Assembly (NCBI RefSeq): GCF_029023725.1
Contig: NZ_CP119075.1
Location: forward strand, 305,501-369,500
Source of the DNA: Synoicihabitans lomoniglobus
GTDB taxonomy: Bacteria > Verrucomicrobiota > Verrucomicrobiia > Opitutales > Opitutaceae
Direction: 5' to 3'
Length of the DNA stretch: 64,000 nt
Position numbers and translations under genes: made by a program. The notes under the pieces are model-generated. The model was not told the origin of the DNA and did not search any database. It worked only from the letters and a program-made list of their open reading frames with translations. Below, one piece after another: positions 37,839 to 46,348 of this stretch. The first letter of the stretch is position 1, and each line of letters begins with the position of its first letter.

Positions 37839-38403
37839 GAAGGCGCGCTCGGCAACCCGGAAACCCCAGGTAGGGCGGTTTCGCCGAAACCGCCGATTTC
37901 ACTAGGTGGCCATTCCACCGCCACCTCGTGAAGCAGAGCGCCGCTCCACCGGCGCGGTCTGATCGCGTCCCACGCAGCTCCACGCCTCCGCGTTAAAAAC
38001 TCGAAGTCACCGAACCGTGGATACGAAGGCGCGCTCGGCGAGCCCGCCCTACCAGAAACCCCAGGTAGGGCGGTTTCGCCGAAACCGCCGATTTCACTAG
38101 GTGGCCATTCCACCGCCACCTCGCGAAGCAAAGCGCCGCTCCACCGGTGCGGTCTGGTGGCGTCCTTCGCGGCTCCACGCCTCCGCGTTAAAACCCGAGG
38201 TCACCGAACCGTGGATACGAAGGCGCGCTCGGCGAGCCCGCCCTACCCGGAAACCCCAGGTAGGGCGGTTTTGCCGATACCGCCGAATCCATGGGGTGGA
38301 TCACTCCATCGCCACGTCGCGAAGCCGCAGAGGACGCACAGTATAATCCTGATTCAGCGGCGCGGTTTGGTGGCGTCCTTCGCGACTCCGCACCTTGGCG
38401 TTA
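37839..38403. repeat. Three tandem ~185-195-bp direct repeats rich in hairpins
   Basis: Units begin with CGAAGGCGCGCTCGG at 37839, 38024 and 38219. Units 1 and 2 are nearly identical; unit 3 has diverged in its second half. Each unit includes a perfect palindrome (GGCGGTTTC-GCC-GAAACCGCC, first copy 37874-37894, altered in unit 3) and units 1-2 a second (GGTGG-CCATT-CCACC). The third unit runs up to the stop codon of chrA at 38401. No protein reading is credible. The 123 bases before the array (37716-37838) show nothing further. Confidence 0.85.
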
Positions 38404-39657
38404 GATTCCGACTCCGCGCAGCGCGCCCAATATGCCGGCGGTGAGCACGATCCACAACAGATCGACCTTGAACCGCTGCAGCGCGATGAACGCCGCCAGT
38501 GCCACCGCGACGGCGATCGTGTCGACTCGACCGGCGGGAAACAGCACCGGACCCGCAAACCATACCGCGAGGTTGAGGATCACGCCCACCACCGCCGCCG
38601 TCACCGCGCCGAGCGCGCCGTTCAAACGCGCCACGCCGCGCAGTCGTTCCAGATGTGGCGCCCCGATGAAGATCCATAGGAAGCACGGCACAAACGTCGT
38701 CCACGTCGTGATGGCCGCGCCCAACGTTGCGGCGACCAAAGGCGAGAGCGCTCCCGGGTTTTGGTAGCCGCCGAGGAACCCCACAAATTGCAAGACCAGC
38801 ACCAGGGGGCCCGGCGTGGTTTCGGCGAGACCGAGACCGTCGAGCATCTGCGGACCCGACAACCACGCGTAGTGTTCGACCGCCTGTTGCGCTACATAGG
38901 GCAACACTGCGTAAGCTCCGCCAAACGTCACCATGGCGGCCTTGGAAAAGAAAATGCCCTCCTGCACCAGCGTATCACGGGGTCCGAGCACCACGGCCGC
39001 CAGCAGGATGGGGGTAAACCACAGCGGCAGTCCGACCGCGAGCACCTTGGCGGCATGCCGCCACGGCGACACCACCGACGGTGCAGGAGTAACCGATCTT
39101 GGCTGTTGTTTTTCGACGAACCAGCCGATGATCGCGGCCCCCAACACGATGGCAGGGAAGGGCGCGTTGAAGAAATAAATCGCGACGAACGACACCGCCG
39201 CCAAGGCCCACCGCTCCGGCTTCTTGAGCGCCTTGCGTCCGAGTTTGATGACCGCCGCCGCGATGATGGCGAACACCGCCGGCTTGAGTGTTTCAAACAC
39301 CCCCGCCACCGCGGCGACATGACCGAGCGTCACGTAAAGCACGCCCAACCCCCATAGCAGGATCGCGGCAGGCAGCACGAACAGGACCCCCGCCACGATG
39401 CCGCCGCGCGTGCCATGCAACAGCCATCCGCAGTAAGTCGCGAGTTGTTGGGCCTCGGGCCCCGGCAGCAGCATGCAGTAGTTGAGCGCGTGCAAAAACC
39501 GGTCCTGCTCGATCCACCGCTTTTTCTCCACCAGCTCGGTCTGCATGATGGCGATTTGCCCTGCCGGTCCGCCAAAGCTGATGCACCCCAGCTTGAACCA
39601 AAAGCGGAGTGCTTGGCGGAAGGAAGGGCGCTCACTCGGGGATTCAGCGGACGGCAT
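38401..39657 (-). CDS. chrA: Chromate transporter, ChrA family (two CHR domains)
   Basis: The start chosen at ATG 39657 (MPSAESPSERPSFRQAL) gives 418 residues; a longer frame reaching 39876 overlaps the divergent gene. Two homologous CHR halves are seen. The first has LGCISFGGPAGQIAIMQTELV and NYCMLLPGPEAQQLATYCGW; the second has AAMVTFGGAYAVLPYVAQQAV and ETTPGPLVLVLQFVGFLGG. About ten membrane helices are expected. Family members export chromate, or act as sulfate-analogue transporters of unknown substrate. Its 3' end abuts the tandem repeats. Confidence 0.93.
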   Translation of the reverse strand: MPSAESPSERPSFRQALRFWFKLGCISFGGPAGQIAIMQTELVEKKRWIEQDRFLHALNYCMLLPGPEAQQLATYCGWLLHGTRGGIVAGVLFVLPAAILLWGLGVLYVTLGHVAAVAGVFETLKPAVFAIIAAAVIKLGRKALKKPERWALAAVSFVAIYFFNAPFPAIVLGAAIIGWFVEKQQPRSVTPAPSVVSPWRHAAKVLAVGLPLWFTPILLAAVVLGPRDTLVQEGIFFSKAAMVTFGGAYAVLPYVAQQAVEHYAWLSGPQMLDGLGLAETTPGPLVLVLQFVGFLGGYQNPGALSPLVAATLGAAITTWTTFVPCFLWIFIGAPHLERLRGVARLNGALGAVTAAVVGVILNLAVWFAGPVLFPAGRVDTIAVAVALAAFIALQRFKVDLLWIVLTAGILGALRGVGI

Positions 39658-39748
39658 GGACGGTATGAAACGGGGTCGCCCGTCGCGGACAAACCAAACC
39701 GGAGGCTCGCGACCCGAGATTGCATTTGATCGCCCGCATGCGAAGTTG

Positions 39749-40180
39749 ATGTCCCTCGCCATGATCCGTCCGATCGACATCATTCGCCGCGCCCGGACCA
39801 TAGCGGTTGTGGGCCTCTCCACCAACCCCGCCAAGCCCAGCGCCGCGGTAGCAGCGTATCTGCAACAGCAAGGCATGCGGGTGATCCCGGTCCACCCGAC
39901 GGCAGATACCCTGTTGGGCGAAAAGGCCTACCGAGCACTGTCCGAGATCCCCGACCACGTGGACATTGTGGATGTCTTTCGCCCCGCCGCCGAAGCCGAA
40001 GACTGGGCGAGGGCGGCGATCGCGATCGGAGCCGACTGCCTGTGGTTGCAGCAAGGCATTGTGAACCCGGCGGCGGCCCGTATAGCGGAAGCGCATGGCA
40101 TGGATGTTGTTATGGACGAATGCACCGCGATTGTGCACCGCGAGTGGCGTCGGCAAGGGGCGCAGCAAGCGAGTCAGTGA
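39749..40180 (+). CDS. CoA-binding-domain protein (YccU-like)
   Basis: This 143-residue Rossmann-fold protein contains TIAVVGLSTNPAKPSAAVAAYLQQ near residues 17-40, the nucleotide-binding loop of the CoA_binding family, then VIPVHPTADTLLGEKAYRALSEIPDHVDIVDVF and GADCLWLQQGIVNPAAARIAEAHGM. ATG 39749 and ATG 39761 are both possible starts. Stand-alone members resemble the alpha subunit N-terminus of succinyl-CoA synthetase and have no settled function. Confidence 0.88.
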   Translation: MSLAMIRPIDIIRRARTIAVVGLSTNPAKPSAAVAAYLQQQGMRVIPVHPTADTLLGEKAYRALSEIPDHVDIVDVFRPAAEAEDWARAAIAIGADCLWLQQGIVNPAAARIAEAHGMDVVMDECTAIVHREWRRQGAQQASQ

Positions 40181-40303
40181 AGGCCGTTTGGATTCGCGGC
40201 ACGAAGTCCGGACGAAAATCCGTTTGACCGCAGGGAATAGATCCTTCTTATCTGGCCCCCTTTCGCCAATCACTGGGTGGTTTTTCCATCAGGCGAAGCA
40301 CCT

Positions 40304-40391
40304 GGAGAGGTGGCAGAGTGGTCGAATGCGCTCGCTTGGAAAGCGGGTATAGGGAAACCTATCGGGGGTTCGAATCCCCCCCTCTCCGCCA
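40304..40391 (+). tRNA. tRNA-Ser (anticodon GGA)
   Basis: GGAGAGG and CCTCTCC form the acceptor stem, followed by the discriminator G and an encoded CCA. The anticodon loop CTTGGAAAG has GGA at 40338-40340, there is a long class II variable arm (GGTATAGGGAAACCTATCG), and the T loop is GGGGGTTCGAATCCCCC. It reads UCC/UCU serine codons. The segment from its T arm to CCA and beyond recurs in the repeats that follow. Confidence 0.97.
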
Positions 40392-40963
40392 GTGTGAAGC
40401 AACACGAGGCACGAACAAAATACCGACTACGACCGCCACACGAGGCCCATGAAAATGGGGGGATGTGAACCCCGGGGTTCGACGGAGCGAAGCGGAGAAG
40501 GACCGCAGGTCCGCCAATCCCCCCCTCTCCTTGACCGCCGAAGCCTTGGCGAAGGTGGTTCCGCCAGTGTGAAGCAACACGAGGCACGAACAAAATACCG
40601 ACTACGACCGCCACACGAGGCCCATGAAAATGGGGGATGTGAACCCCGGGGTTCGACGGAGCGAAGCGGAGAAGGACCGCAGGTCCGCCAATCCCCCCTC
40701 TCCTTGACCGCCGAAGCCTTGGCGAAGGTGGTTCCGCCAGTGTGAAACAACACGAGGCACGAACAAAATACCGACTACGACCGCCACACGAGGCCCGTAA
40801 AAATGGGGGATGCGAACCCCGGGGTTCGACGGAGCGAAGCGGAGAAGGGACGCGCGCAGCGCGGGTGCGAAGCACCGGACCGCAGGTCCGCCAATCCCCC
40901 CCTCTCCTTGACCGCCGAAGCCTTGGCGAAGGTGGTTCCGCCAGTGTGAAACAACACATGGGG
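40388..40963. repeat. Tandem array of 173-204-bp units derived in part from the tRNA-Ser 3' end
   Basis: The phrase GCCAGTGTGAA, which spans the tRNA discriminator and CCA, recurs at 40388, 40563, 40736 and 40940, giving unit lengths of 175, 173 and 204 and a partial fourth copy. Each full unit contains the tRNA stretch AATCCCCCCTCTCC (seven or six C in the tract), split from CGCCAGTGTGAA by a 31-base insert, TTGACCGCCGAAGCCTTGGC and 11 further bases. Each also has the palindromes GAACCCCGGGGTTC and GGACC-GCA-GGTCC. The third unit has an extra ~29 bases at about 40848-40876 ending in the hairpin GGTGC-GAA-GCACC. All frames through the array are repeat translations, not genes. Confidence 0.9.
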
Positions 40964-41298
40964 TCTACACCAAAAGATGGGAGAATAACGTAGCTTGCTG
41001 ATTTTCGATGAGTTGAGTCGGGACTCGCAACGATTCGGGCTCGCCAAACGTCCTCAGGTTAGTCAATTTCCGGCGGGTTTGCATGTTGCTCAGTCTGGCC
41101 AATGGAAAGTGCGAAACGATTCGCTGTCGCAATATTCCATGAAGGCCAAACTCTCTCCCCACTTGTATGTGCTAAGTGTCTTGCCAAGTGAGTATTCAAG
41201 GAATTGAAAGCCTATATTGAAATGATGAAAGTGATTTATGAAATTGAATAGCTTGCGGGAAAATTGTTGTGATAACGTCACGGTAGATTAATCGCTAG
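40964..41298. other. Gene-free, AT-richer stretch between the tRNA array and the methyltransferase gene
   Basis: These 335 bases have no credible frame, and from about 41200 they are visibly AT-rich (TTGAAATGATGAAAGTGATT and similar), unlike the surrounding chromosome. They presumably contain the promoter for the two-gene cargo. No integrase, recombination site or second tRNA fragment is visible. Confidence 0.55.
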
Positions 41299-42084
41299 GT
41301 GAAGCATTCGTATTTTGAAAATTTGGCGAGGGAAGCGGCTAAGGTAGGCAAAAAAATGCTGCCACGCGGACTCTGGGTTTCACTTAAGGAATCAGTCGCG
41401 CGCCATGCTTTTGCCGGGGACCTTCGAATGCTGGCCACCATTTATGGTTCTGACAAGTGGGGCGATCACTGGTATGCGCAGCATTATGAACGCCATTTCT
41501 CAACGATGAGAAAAAAGAGGATCGTGCTGCTAGAGCTTGGGATCGGCGGGTTCGACGATTCACAAGGCGGCGGTGCAAGTCTCAGAATGTGGGAAAAATA
41601 CTTCCCGTCGGGACGGATCAATGGGGTGGACATATACGACAAGCGGGCTCACGACACGCCGCGTATCCGGACGTATGTAGGAGATCAATCCGATGAATCC
41701 TTCTTGAGGGAATTGGTCGCCGAAATCGGCACCCCTGATATCATCATCGATGACGGGAGTCACCTCAACAACCACGTTTTGAGAAGCTTTGAGATTCTGT
41801 TTCCGTTGTTAGCAGAAAACGGAATTTACGTGGTTGAGGATGTGCACACCTCATACTGGCCTGATTTCGGTGGTAGCAGCACGGAGCTGAATTCCCCGAA
41901 GACCAGTATGGGAATGCTTAAGGCTCTCTCCGACGGGCTGAATCATCGGGAATTCAAACGCGAGGATTACCAGCCCAGCTATTGCGATGAGCATATTGTC
42001 GCCCTACACTTCTATCATAACTTGGTCTTCTGCCAAAAGGGTGCGAATCAGGAGAAGGGATGGGTAGGTCCAATTAGCGGATGA
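41299..42084 (+). CDS. Class I SAM-dependent methyltransferase, macrocin/mycinamicin O-methyltransferase-like
   Basis: This 261-residue protein begins at GTG 41299 (no nearby ATG in frame). The SAM-binding motif is LLELGIGGFDDSQGGGASLRMW near residues 75-95, followed by GVDIYDKRAHDTPRI, the metal/SAM acidic stretch DIIIDDGSHLNNHVL near 150, and VVEDVHTSYWPDFGG. This combination matches sugar O-methyltransferases of the MycE/TylE type, often found in polysaccharide and natural-product clusters. Its GC and codon use are lower and more relaxed than in the flanks, suggesting transfer. It is 40 bases before an exostosin-like gene. Confidence 0.82.
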   Translation: MKHSYFENLAREAAKVGKKMLPRGLWVSLKESVARHAFAGDLRMLATIYGSDKWGDHWYAQHYERHFSTMRKKRIVLLELGIGGFDDSQGGGASLRMWEKYFPSGRINGVDIYDKRAHDTPRIRTYVGDQSDESFLRELVAEIGTPDIIIDDGSHLNNHVLRSFEILFPLLAENGIYVVEDVHTSYWPDFGGSSTELNSPKTSMGMLKALSDGLNHREFKREDYQPSYCDEHIVALHFYHNLVFCQKGANQEKGWVGPISG

Positions 42085-42124
42085 CACACGGGCACTCCGC
42101 CGCCTGTTTCCTGAGAATCTAATC

Positions 42125-43168
42125 ATGAGCACAGACGTGAACGAACCAGAGAACGGGGAAGGTCCGGTCAAAATATACATAGATCTCGAAGGTCATGGAT
42201 ATTATTTCCGCAGAGAGATGGAACGGTTGGTTGAAGCCATTTCCGCGGCACCATCGACGGATGGCGTCCTCGTCGGTAGCAGGGACGCATCCGACTGCGT
42301 CATCCGCCTCACCGGGTGTCCGTCGCTTCGTGACAAGATGTCGACTTGCCTTAAATGGCCGGAGCAGAAGTCACCGCGGGAGTTCGTTTGGGATATGGGG
42401 GATTTACCCACCGGTGGCCCACCGGGCTTCTACGTATCTTTACCGTCCTACATGTTTGAACGCAGGCGCCACCGGGCATTTGGACTTCCGATCAAGTGCA
42501 ACGAAGTGATTCGCCCGTATGACCTGAGAGATGCGACTTTTCTTTATGGTTTTCTGGGCGCAATCACGTCCGGCGTTAGAGGGCGAATGTTGCCAATGTT
42601 GAATGCGTTAAATGAAAGTCGCGAGGGCCTGTTGGTCGTGCGGGATTCAATTTGGCATAAGATGTTTGATCGCTCGGGTCTGCAGGGGAAGCAGGATTAC
42701 GCAGATACAATGCGCCGGTGCCGTTTCAATTTGTGCCCGCGGGGCAACGTGTTGGCAGGCACGGGCTCGCGGCTATATGAGACAATGCAGGCGGCGCGAG
42801 TCCCCGTCATCATCAGTGATTGGATGACGCTCCCGGAGGGTGTGGACTGGGATTCGTGCTCCGTGCGGGTTAAGGAACGTGAAATGTCGAACATTCCGCA
42901 GATTTTGAGGTCGTATTTGGATCGTTGGCCGGAGATGGCCCTCAACGCCAGACGAGCTTGGGAGATGCATTTCAGTGATGCTGCGTTGGTCGGAGAGTTG
43001 GGCCGTCAGTTGCGCTCGTTGCTCGCTTGGAATGGTGAGCAAAAACTTTCCACCCGATTGAGTGGACGTGGTCGGATTGCCTTAGGGCTTCTCAGTTGGA
43101 AAGGACGGCAGGGTTACACCTCATTGAACCGACTCAAGCAACGAATGCAGGAGAGGCGGAAGAGCTGA
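42125..43168 (+). CDS. Exostosin-family glycosyltransferase-like protein
   Basis: The 347-residue protein has the exostosin (GT47-like) signature in its second half: RRCRFNLCPRGNVLAGTGSR near 196-215, then LYETMQAARVPVIISDWMTLPEG, in which the R-F-x-L-C-P-R-G and P-V-I-I-S-D elements line the nucleotide-sugar site. The N-terminal half (VKIYIDLEGHGYYFRREM) has no clear domain. It probably adds a sugar to a surface glycan, with the preceding methyltransferase modifying the same product. Base composition is again lower in GC than the flanks. Confidence 0.78.
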   Translation: MSTDVNEPENGEGPVKIYIDLEGHGYYFRREMERLVEAISAAPSTDGVLVGSRDASDCVIRLTGCPSLRDKMSTCLKWPEQKSPREFVWDMGDLPTGGPPGFYVSLPSYMFERRRHRAFGLPIKCNEVIRPYDLRDATFLYGFLGAITSGVRGRMLPMLNALNESREGLLVVRDSIWHKMFDRSGLQGKQDYADTMRRCRFNLCPRGNVLAGTGSRLYETMQAARVPVIISDWMTLPEGVDWDSCSVRVKEREMSNIPQILRSYLDRWPEMALNARRAWEMHFSDAALVGELGRQLRSLLAWNGEQKLSTRLSGRGRIALGLLSWKGRQGYTSLNRLKQRMQERRKS

Positions 43169-43325
43169 AACGCACAGCTAGCATCGATATCGAAAAACAT
43201 TCGAATCGGGCGTTGAAATGGGGCAGGTAGGATACGGGAATGGGGCAATATCAGACCTCGACTCGTAATTTCATTGGCCTCTCTAAAACGGGAGTGATCA
43301 AATTAAATTAAGACCTTTCGGGAAC

Positions 43326-44228
43326 TTACGTTTTTCTCCTGATCCGGTTCACGCCTTCGCGGAGGATTTGGGCGAAGGTTTCGGCATGGGGGTTGGGTCG
43401 CACGGCGGGCAGGCCAACTTTGATGACGCTGGCGGCAAGGGCGGGGGCGAAGGGGCGCATGACGAGCGTGGGCGGTAACGCTTCGGCGATACCTTCCGTC
43501 AGCACAACGACTTCGTGGTTGGCTTCCAGCGCCGCAAACAGCGACGCGACGCTGTCGGCCGATTGATCGGTGAAGCGGGGGCTCAGGCCAAAGGGTTTTA
43601 GGATCGTCCGCAGTCGCGGGGCATACTCGGGAAAGTTCGTGCGACCGAGGCCGCGCAGCTGGCACCCTCTGAGCCGAGCGGGCGGGATCTTTTTCAATTT
43701 CGCCATCGCGTGGGTTCGCGGGAGGATCAAGACGGCAGCGAGGTGCACCAGTTCACTCCAGACGAAATGCGGCGTGGCCGTTTCCAAACCTGCGGGCATG
43801 ATGGCGAGGTCCAGTCCGCCGGCCGCCACGCGTTGGCTCATTTCGTGGGGATTCAGGTCGGACAACTCGAGTTTCACCTTCGGCGCGCTGAGTTGAAATT
43901 TACCAATCGCCGCCGGCAGTAAACCCGCCGTGAGCGACGAAACGAATCCGACGCGCAGGGTCTCTGCTTTCACGGCGCCGCGCACGCGCTGGATCGCTTG
44001 TGCGGCGCGCGCCAGCACGTCGCAGGCTTCTTCGTAAAAAGTGTCTCCGGCATCGGTCAGCGTGATCAGATTTTTCCCGCGGACAAACAGGGTCACCCCC
44101 AGCTCTTCCTCGAGATCCTTCACCTGACGACTCAGCGCGGGCGGGGTCACGTGCAGGGTTTCCGCGGCGCGCTGAAAGCTGCCGTGAGCGGCAACGGCGG
44201 TAAAATAGCGAAGGTGGCGGAGCTCCAT
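43326..44228 (-). CDS. LysR-family transcriptional regulator
   Basis: The 300-residue protein starts MELRHLRYFTAVAAHGSFQR with the LysR winged HTH (AAETLHVTPPALSRQVKDLEEELGVTLF, residues ~20-48) and a C-terminal effector-binding domain (LRVGFVSSLTAGLLPAAI near 90). It is divergent from a short-chain dehydrogenase gene across about 150 bases. In the usual arrangement it would control that gene and itself. Confidence 0.93.
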   Translation of the reverse strand: MELRHLRYFTAVAAHGSFQRAAETLHVTPPALSRQVKDLEEELGVTLFVRGKNLITLTDAGDTFYEEACDVLARAAQAIQRVRGAVKAETLRVGFVSSLTAGLLPAAIGKFQLSAPKVKLELSDLNPHEMSQRVAAGGLDLAIMPAGLETATPHFVWSELVHLAAVLILPRTHAMAKLKKIPPARLRGCQLRGLGRTNFPEYAPRLRTILKPFGLSPRFTDQSADSVASLFAALEANHEVVVLTEGIAEALPPTLVMRPFAPALAASVIKVGLPAVRPNPHAETFAQILREGVNRIRRKT

Positions 44229-44379
44229 GGCGAATGGCGATTAACCAAAAGTATGGGTGAGCCCAAAATCATGGCAATGGTCGGATCGGGCATCCGGTGA
44301 TATTCTTTGGTCAACCCGGCGATCAACGGATCCTGGGTCTGCCATTACTAAAATTCAAACACCTCGAATCACCAAAATC

Positions 44380-45159
44380 ATGTCCACGCATACTCCTCCC
44401 GTTTCCTCCGCCAAACTTGCCGACAAGGTCGCCCTCATCACGGGCGGCAGCAGCGGCTTGGGTCTGGCAACCGCCCGCCGGTTCATCGCCGAAGGCGCGC
44501 AAGTCTTCATCACCGGTCGACGCCAAGCGGAACTCGACGCCGCGGTCCGCGAGCTCGGTCCGCAGGCCACGGCGCTGCAGGGCGACATCGCAAAGTCGGC
44601 CGATCTCGACCGCATCTTCGCGGAGATCACAGCTCAGGCCGGCCGGATCGACGTGCTCTTTGCCAACGCCGGCGGCGGAGCGTTTGTGCCGCTCGAGCAT
44701 GTTACGGAAGCGCACTTCGACAAATACTTCGGCATCAACGTGCGCGGCACCCTGTTCACCGTGCAGAAGGCGCTTCCGCTCATGCCCGCCGGTTCATCCA
44801 TCGTGCTCACCGGCTCGATGGTTTCCGTCAAAGGTCTGCCGGCGTTCGGGGTGTATGCGGCCACCAAGGCGGCGCTGCGATCCTTTGCCCGAACCTGGGC
44901 GGTCGATCTCAAGCCGCGGCAGATTCGCGTCAACGTCATCGCGCCCGGCACGATTGTGACGCCCGGTTACAAGAGTGAACTCGGGCTCAATGACGAACAG
45001 ATCGCCGGGATGAAGGACCAGGTTGCCGCGACTGCGCCGAGCGGACGCGTTGGCACGCCGGACGAAATCGCCGCCGTCGTGCTGTTCCTCGCCTCGGATG
45101 ATGCGAGCTACGTCAACGGTATCGAACTGTTTGCCGATGGCGGTGCCGCGCAGATCTGA
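44380..45159 (+). CDS. Short-chain dehydrogenase/reductase
   Basis: ATG 44380 (MSTHTPPVSSAKLADKVA) gives 259 residues. Classical SDR motifs are the cofactor loop TGGSSGLG near 22-29, NAGGG near 97, the catalytic serine in VLTGSMVS, and YAATKAAL with the Y-x-x-x-K pair near 161-165, followed by NVIAPGTIVTPG. The loop and the arginine in ITGRRQAEL suggest NADPH. Substrate unknown. Probably regulated by the divergent LysR gene. Confidence 0.92.
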   Translation: MSTHTPPVSSAKLADKVALITGGSSGLGLATARRFIAEGAQVFITGRRQAELDAAVRELGPQATALQGDIAKSADLDRIFAEITAQAGRIDVLFANAGGGAFVPLEHVTEAHFDKYFGINVRGTLFTVQKALPLMPAGSSIVLTGSMVSVKGLPAFGVYAATKAALRSFARTWAVDLKPRQIRVNVIAPGTIVTPGYKSELGLNDEQIAGMKDQVAATAPSGRVGTPDEIAAVVLFLASDDASYVNGIELFADGGAAQI

Positions 45160-45203
45160 ATCACGGGCGAAGCTCGGCTTTCCGGCCGCGTAACTGGCAG
45201 CGG

Positions 45204-45239
45204 TCCGGAGCGGCCGCGCGATCACGGCCGCTTTCCGGA
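45204..45239. terminator. Hairpin between convergent genes (possible bidirectional terminator)
   Basis: TCCGGAGCGGCCG and CGGCCGCTTTCCGGA pair over about 11 bp around an 8-base loop, midway between the SDR stop and the end of the convergent PEP-CTERM gene. No strong T tract on either strand. Confidence 0.45.
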
Positions 45240-45263
45240 CAGACCGTGATCGCGAATCCCCCG

Positions 45264-45878
45264 TCAGACCGTCGGACTCACGCGCTTCTTCCGGCGCAGA
45301 CCGACGGCGGACAGCACCAGTCCGCCGAGGATGAATCCAAAGGTGGCCGGTTCCGGCACCGCACTGACCGAGGTGACGCTATACGTGCCGATGAAGGTCG
45401 TCGTGGTGCCGTCGCTCGCGTAGATATCTCCGCTCGATCCATGGCTCACAATGCTTCCGGCGACGCTGGACAAATCCACCGTGGCGGTGCCGGTGAACGC
45501 GGCGTTGCTGGTGCTGAAGGTTTCTTGCGAGTTTGGCCGGGCATTGAGCACGAGCGTCTGGTTTCCGGGCAGCGCTCGGCCACTAAAAACCTGGTCGAAA
45601 TTATGATCTGACCCGAACGACTGCAACGTGTTGGAGTGCAACGCGAAGTTCATCAGCGATTGGCCCTCGGTGAAAAAATTGAGCAGTCTCACCGGAAAAT
45701 TGTGATTGGCTGCGGGGGTGAAATTGGCGGACGGCGCATTACCGGTGGCCGTAATCGTCACGGCATTGGGATCCGAGATATTGACCACCAGCAATACCTG
45801 CGCACCAAGCCAAGTTGGTGCGCAAACCAACGTCGCTACTAGAATAAATTGCCGACAAATTTTAGATAGGTTGATCAT
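45264..45878 (-). CDS. PEP-CTERM sorting-domain protein
   Basis: This 204-residue secreted protein has a signal peptide (about 1-26, FILVATLVCAPTWLGAQ), a Thr/Ser/Asn-rich beta body and a C-terminal PEP-CTERM tail: VPEPATFGFILGGLVL, a hydrophobic helix, then the basic RRKKR end. PEP-CTERM substrates are handled by exosortase, so one is expected elsewhere in the genome. The body (VTITATGNAPSANF and TATVDLSSVAGSIV) has no domain I recognise. Confidence 0.9.
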   Translation of the reverse strand: MINLSKICRQFILVATLVCAPTWLGAQVLLVVNISDPNAVTITATGNAPSANFTPAANHNFPVRLLNFFTEGQSLMNFALHSNTLQSFGSDHNFDQVFSGRALPGNQTLVLNARPNSQETFSTSNAAFTGTATVDLSSVAGSIVSHGSSGDIYASDGTTTTFIGTYSVTSVSAVPEPATFGFILGGLVLSAVGLRRKKRVSPTV

Positions 45879-46348
45879 GCGAAGCCGACGTCATCGGCCA
45901 GTTTGATTTATCTCTGAAGCAAATAATTACGTTCACAGTAGAAATTTTGTTCATCCATGGTGCACGTAGCGGACCGCGATGAGTGGGACGGTCCACCTCC
46001 TGAAATTTCACTCCGGCAGAGCCGGGAAGAATTCACCATACTTGCGGCTGTAGCGTCAGCGGGAGAAGTCCGATCCATGACGCTGAAGTCCACGAATCAG
46101 CGACGTTCGCGGTCCTTAAAATAAGTTGGCCGGTCGCCTACCCCTAAGCGACCGGCCATTTGCTTTCTTGGTTACCCCAAAAGTCCCCGCTAAGCGGGAA
46201 CAGACATCACTGTTCTCGGTTTTGGACCATCGTCAACTGCGGCATCATTACATTTTGGAAAGGTTCGACAGAGAGAGAGCTTTAAAAATTAAGCACCAGC
46301 TTAAATAAAGAACTTGAATAATTAAGTATATTCTTAAATAACGGCCTC
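45879..46348. other. Gene-free 470-base stretch with one strong hairpin
   Basis: No convincing gene. TGGCCGGTCGC at 46127-46137 and GCGACCGGCCA at 46148-46158 make a perfect 11-bp stem followed by TTTGCTTTCTT, a terminator-like structure on the plus strand with no gene feeding it, so a degraded gene may lie to its left. The last ~70 bases are AT-rich with the repeated TAAGYA/CTTAAATAA elements near 46300-46340, a likely promoter/operator of the ArsR gene. Confidence 0.6.

Noticed and set aside
37787..38444. Short frames in the repeats before chrA
   Set aside because: They follow the 185-195-bp repeat period and have no family features.
40388..40963. CRISPR array
   Set aside because: Units are 173-204 bp, repeat over their whole length without unique spacers, and no cas gene is near.
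40359..40993. Several overlapping frames in the tRNA-Ser repeat array on both strands
   Set aside because: All are translations of the tandem repeat units; no start signals and the same peptides recur with each unit.
40392..43325. Integrase or phage genes for the suspected island
   Set aside because: Looked for tyrosine recombinase motifs (R...HxxR...Y) in both strands; none of the frames fit.
45908..46093. 61-codon minus-strand frame
   Set aside because: Ser-rich, no domain, no ribosome-binding site; not distinguishable from chance.
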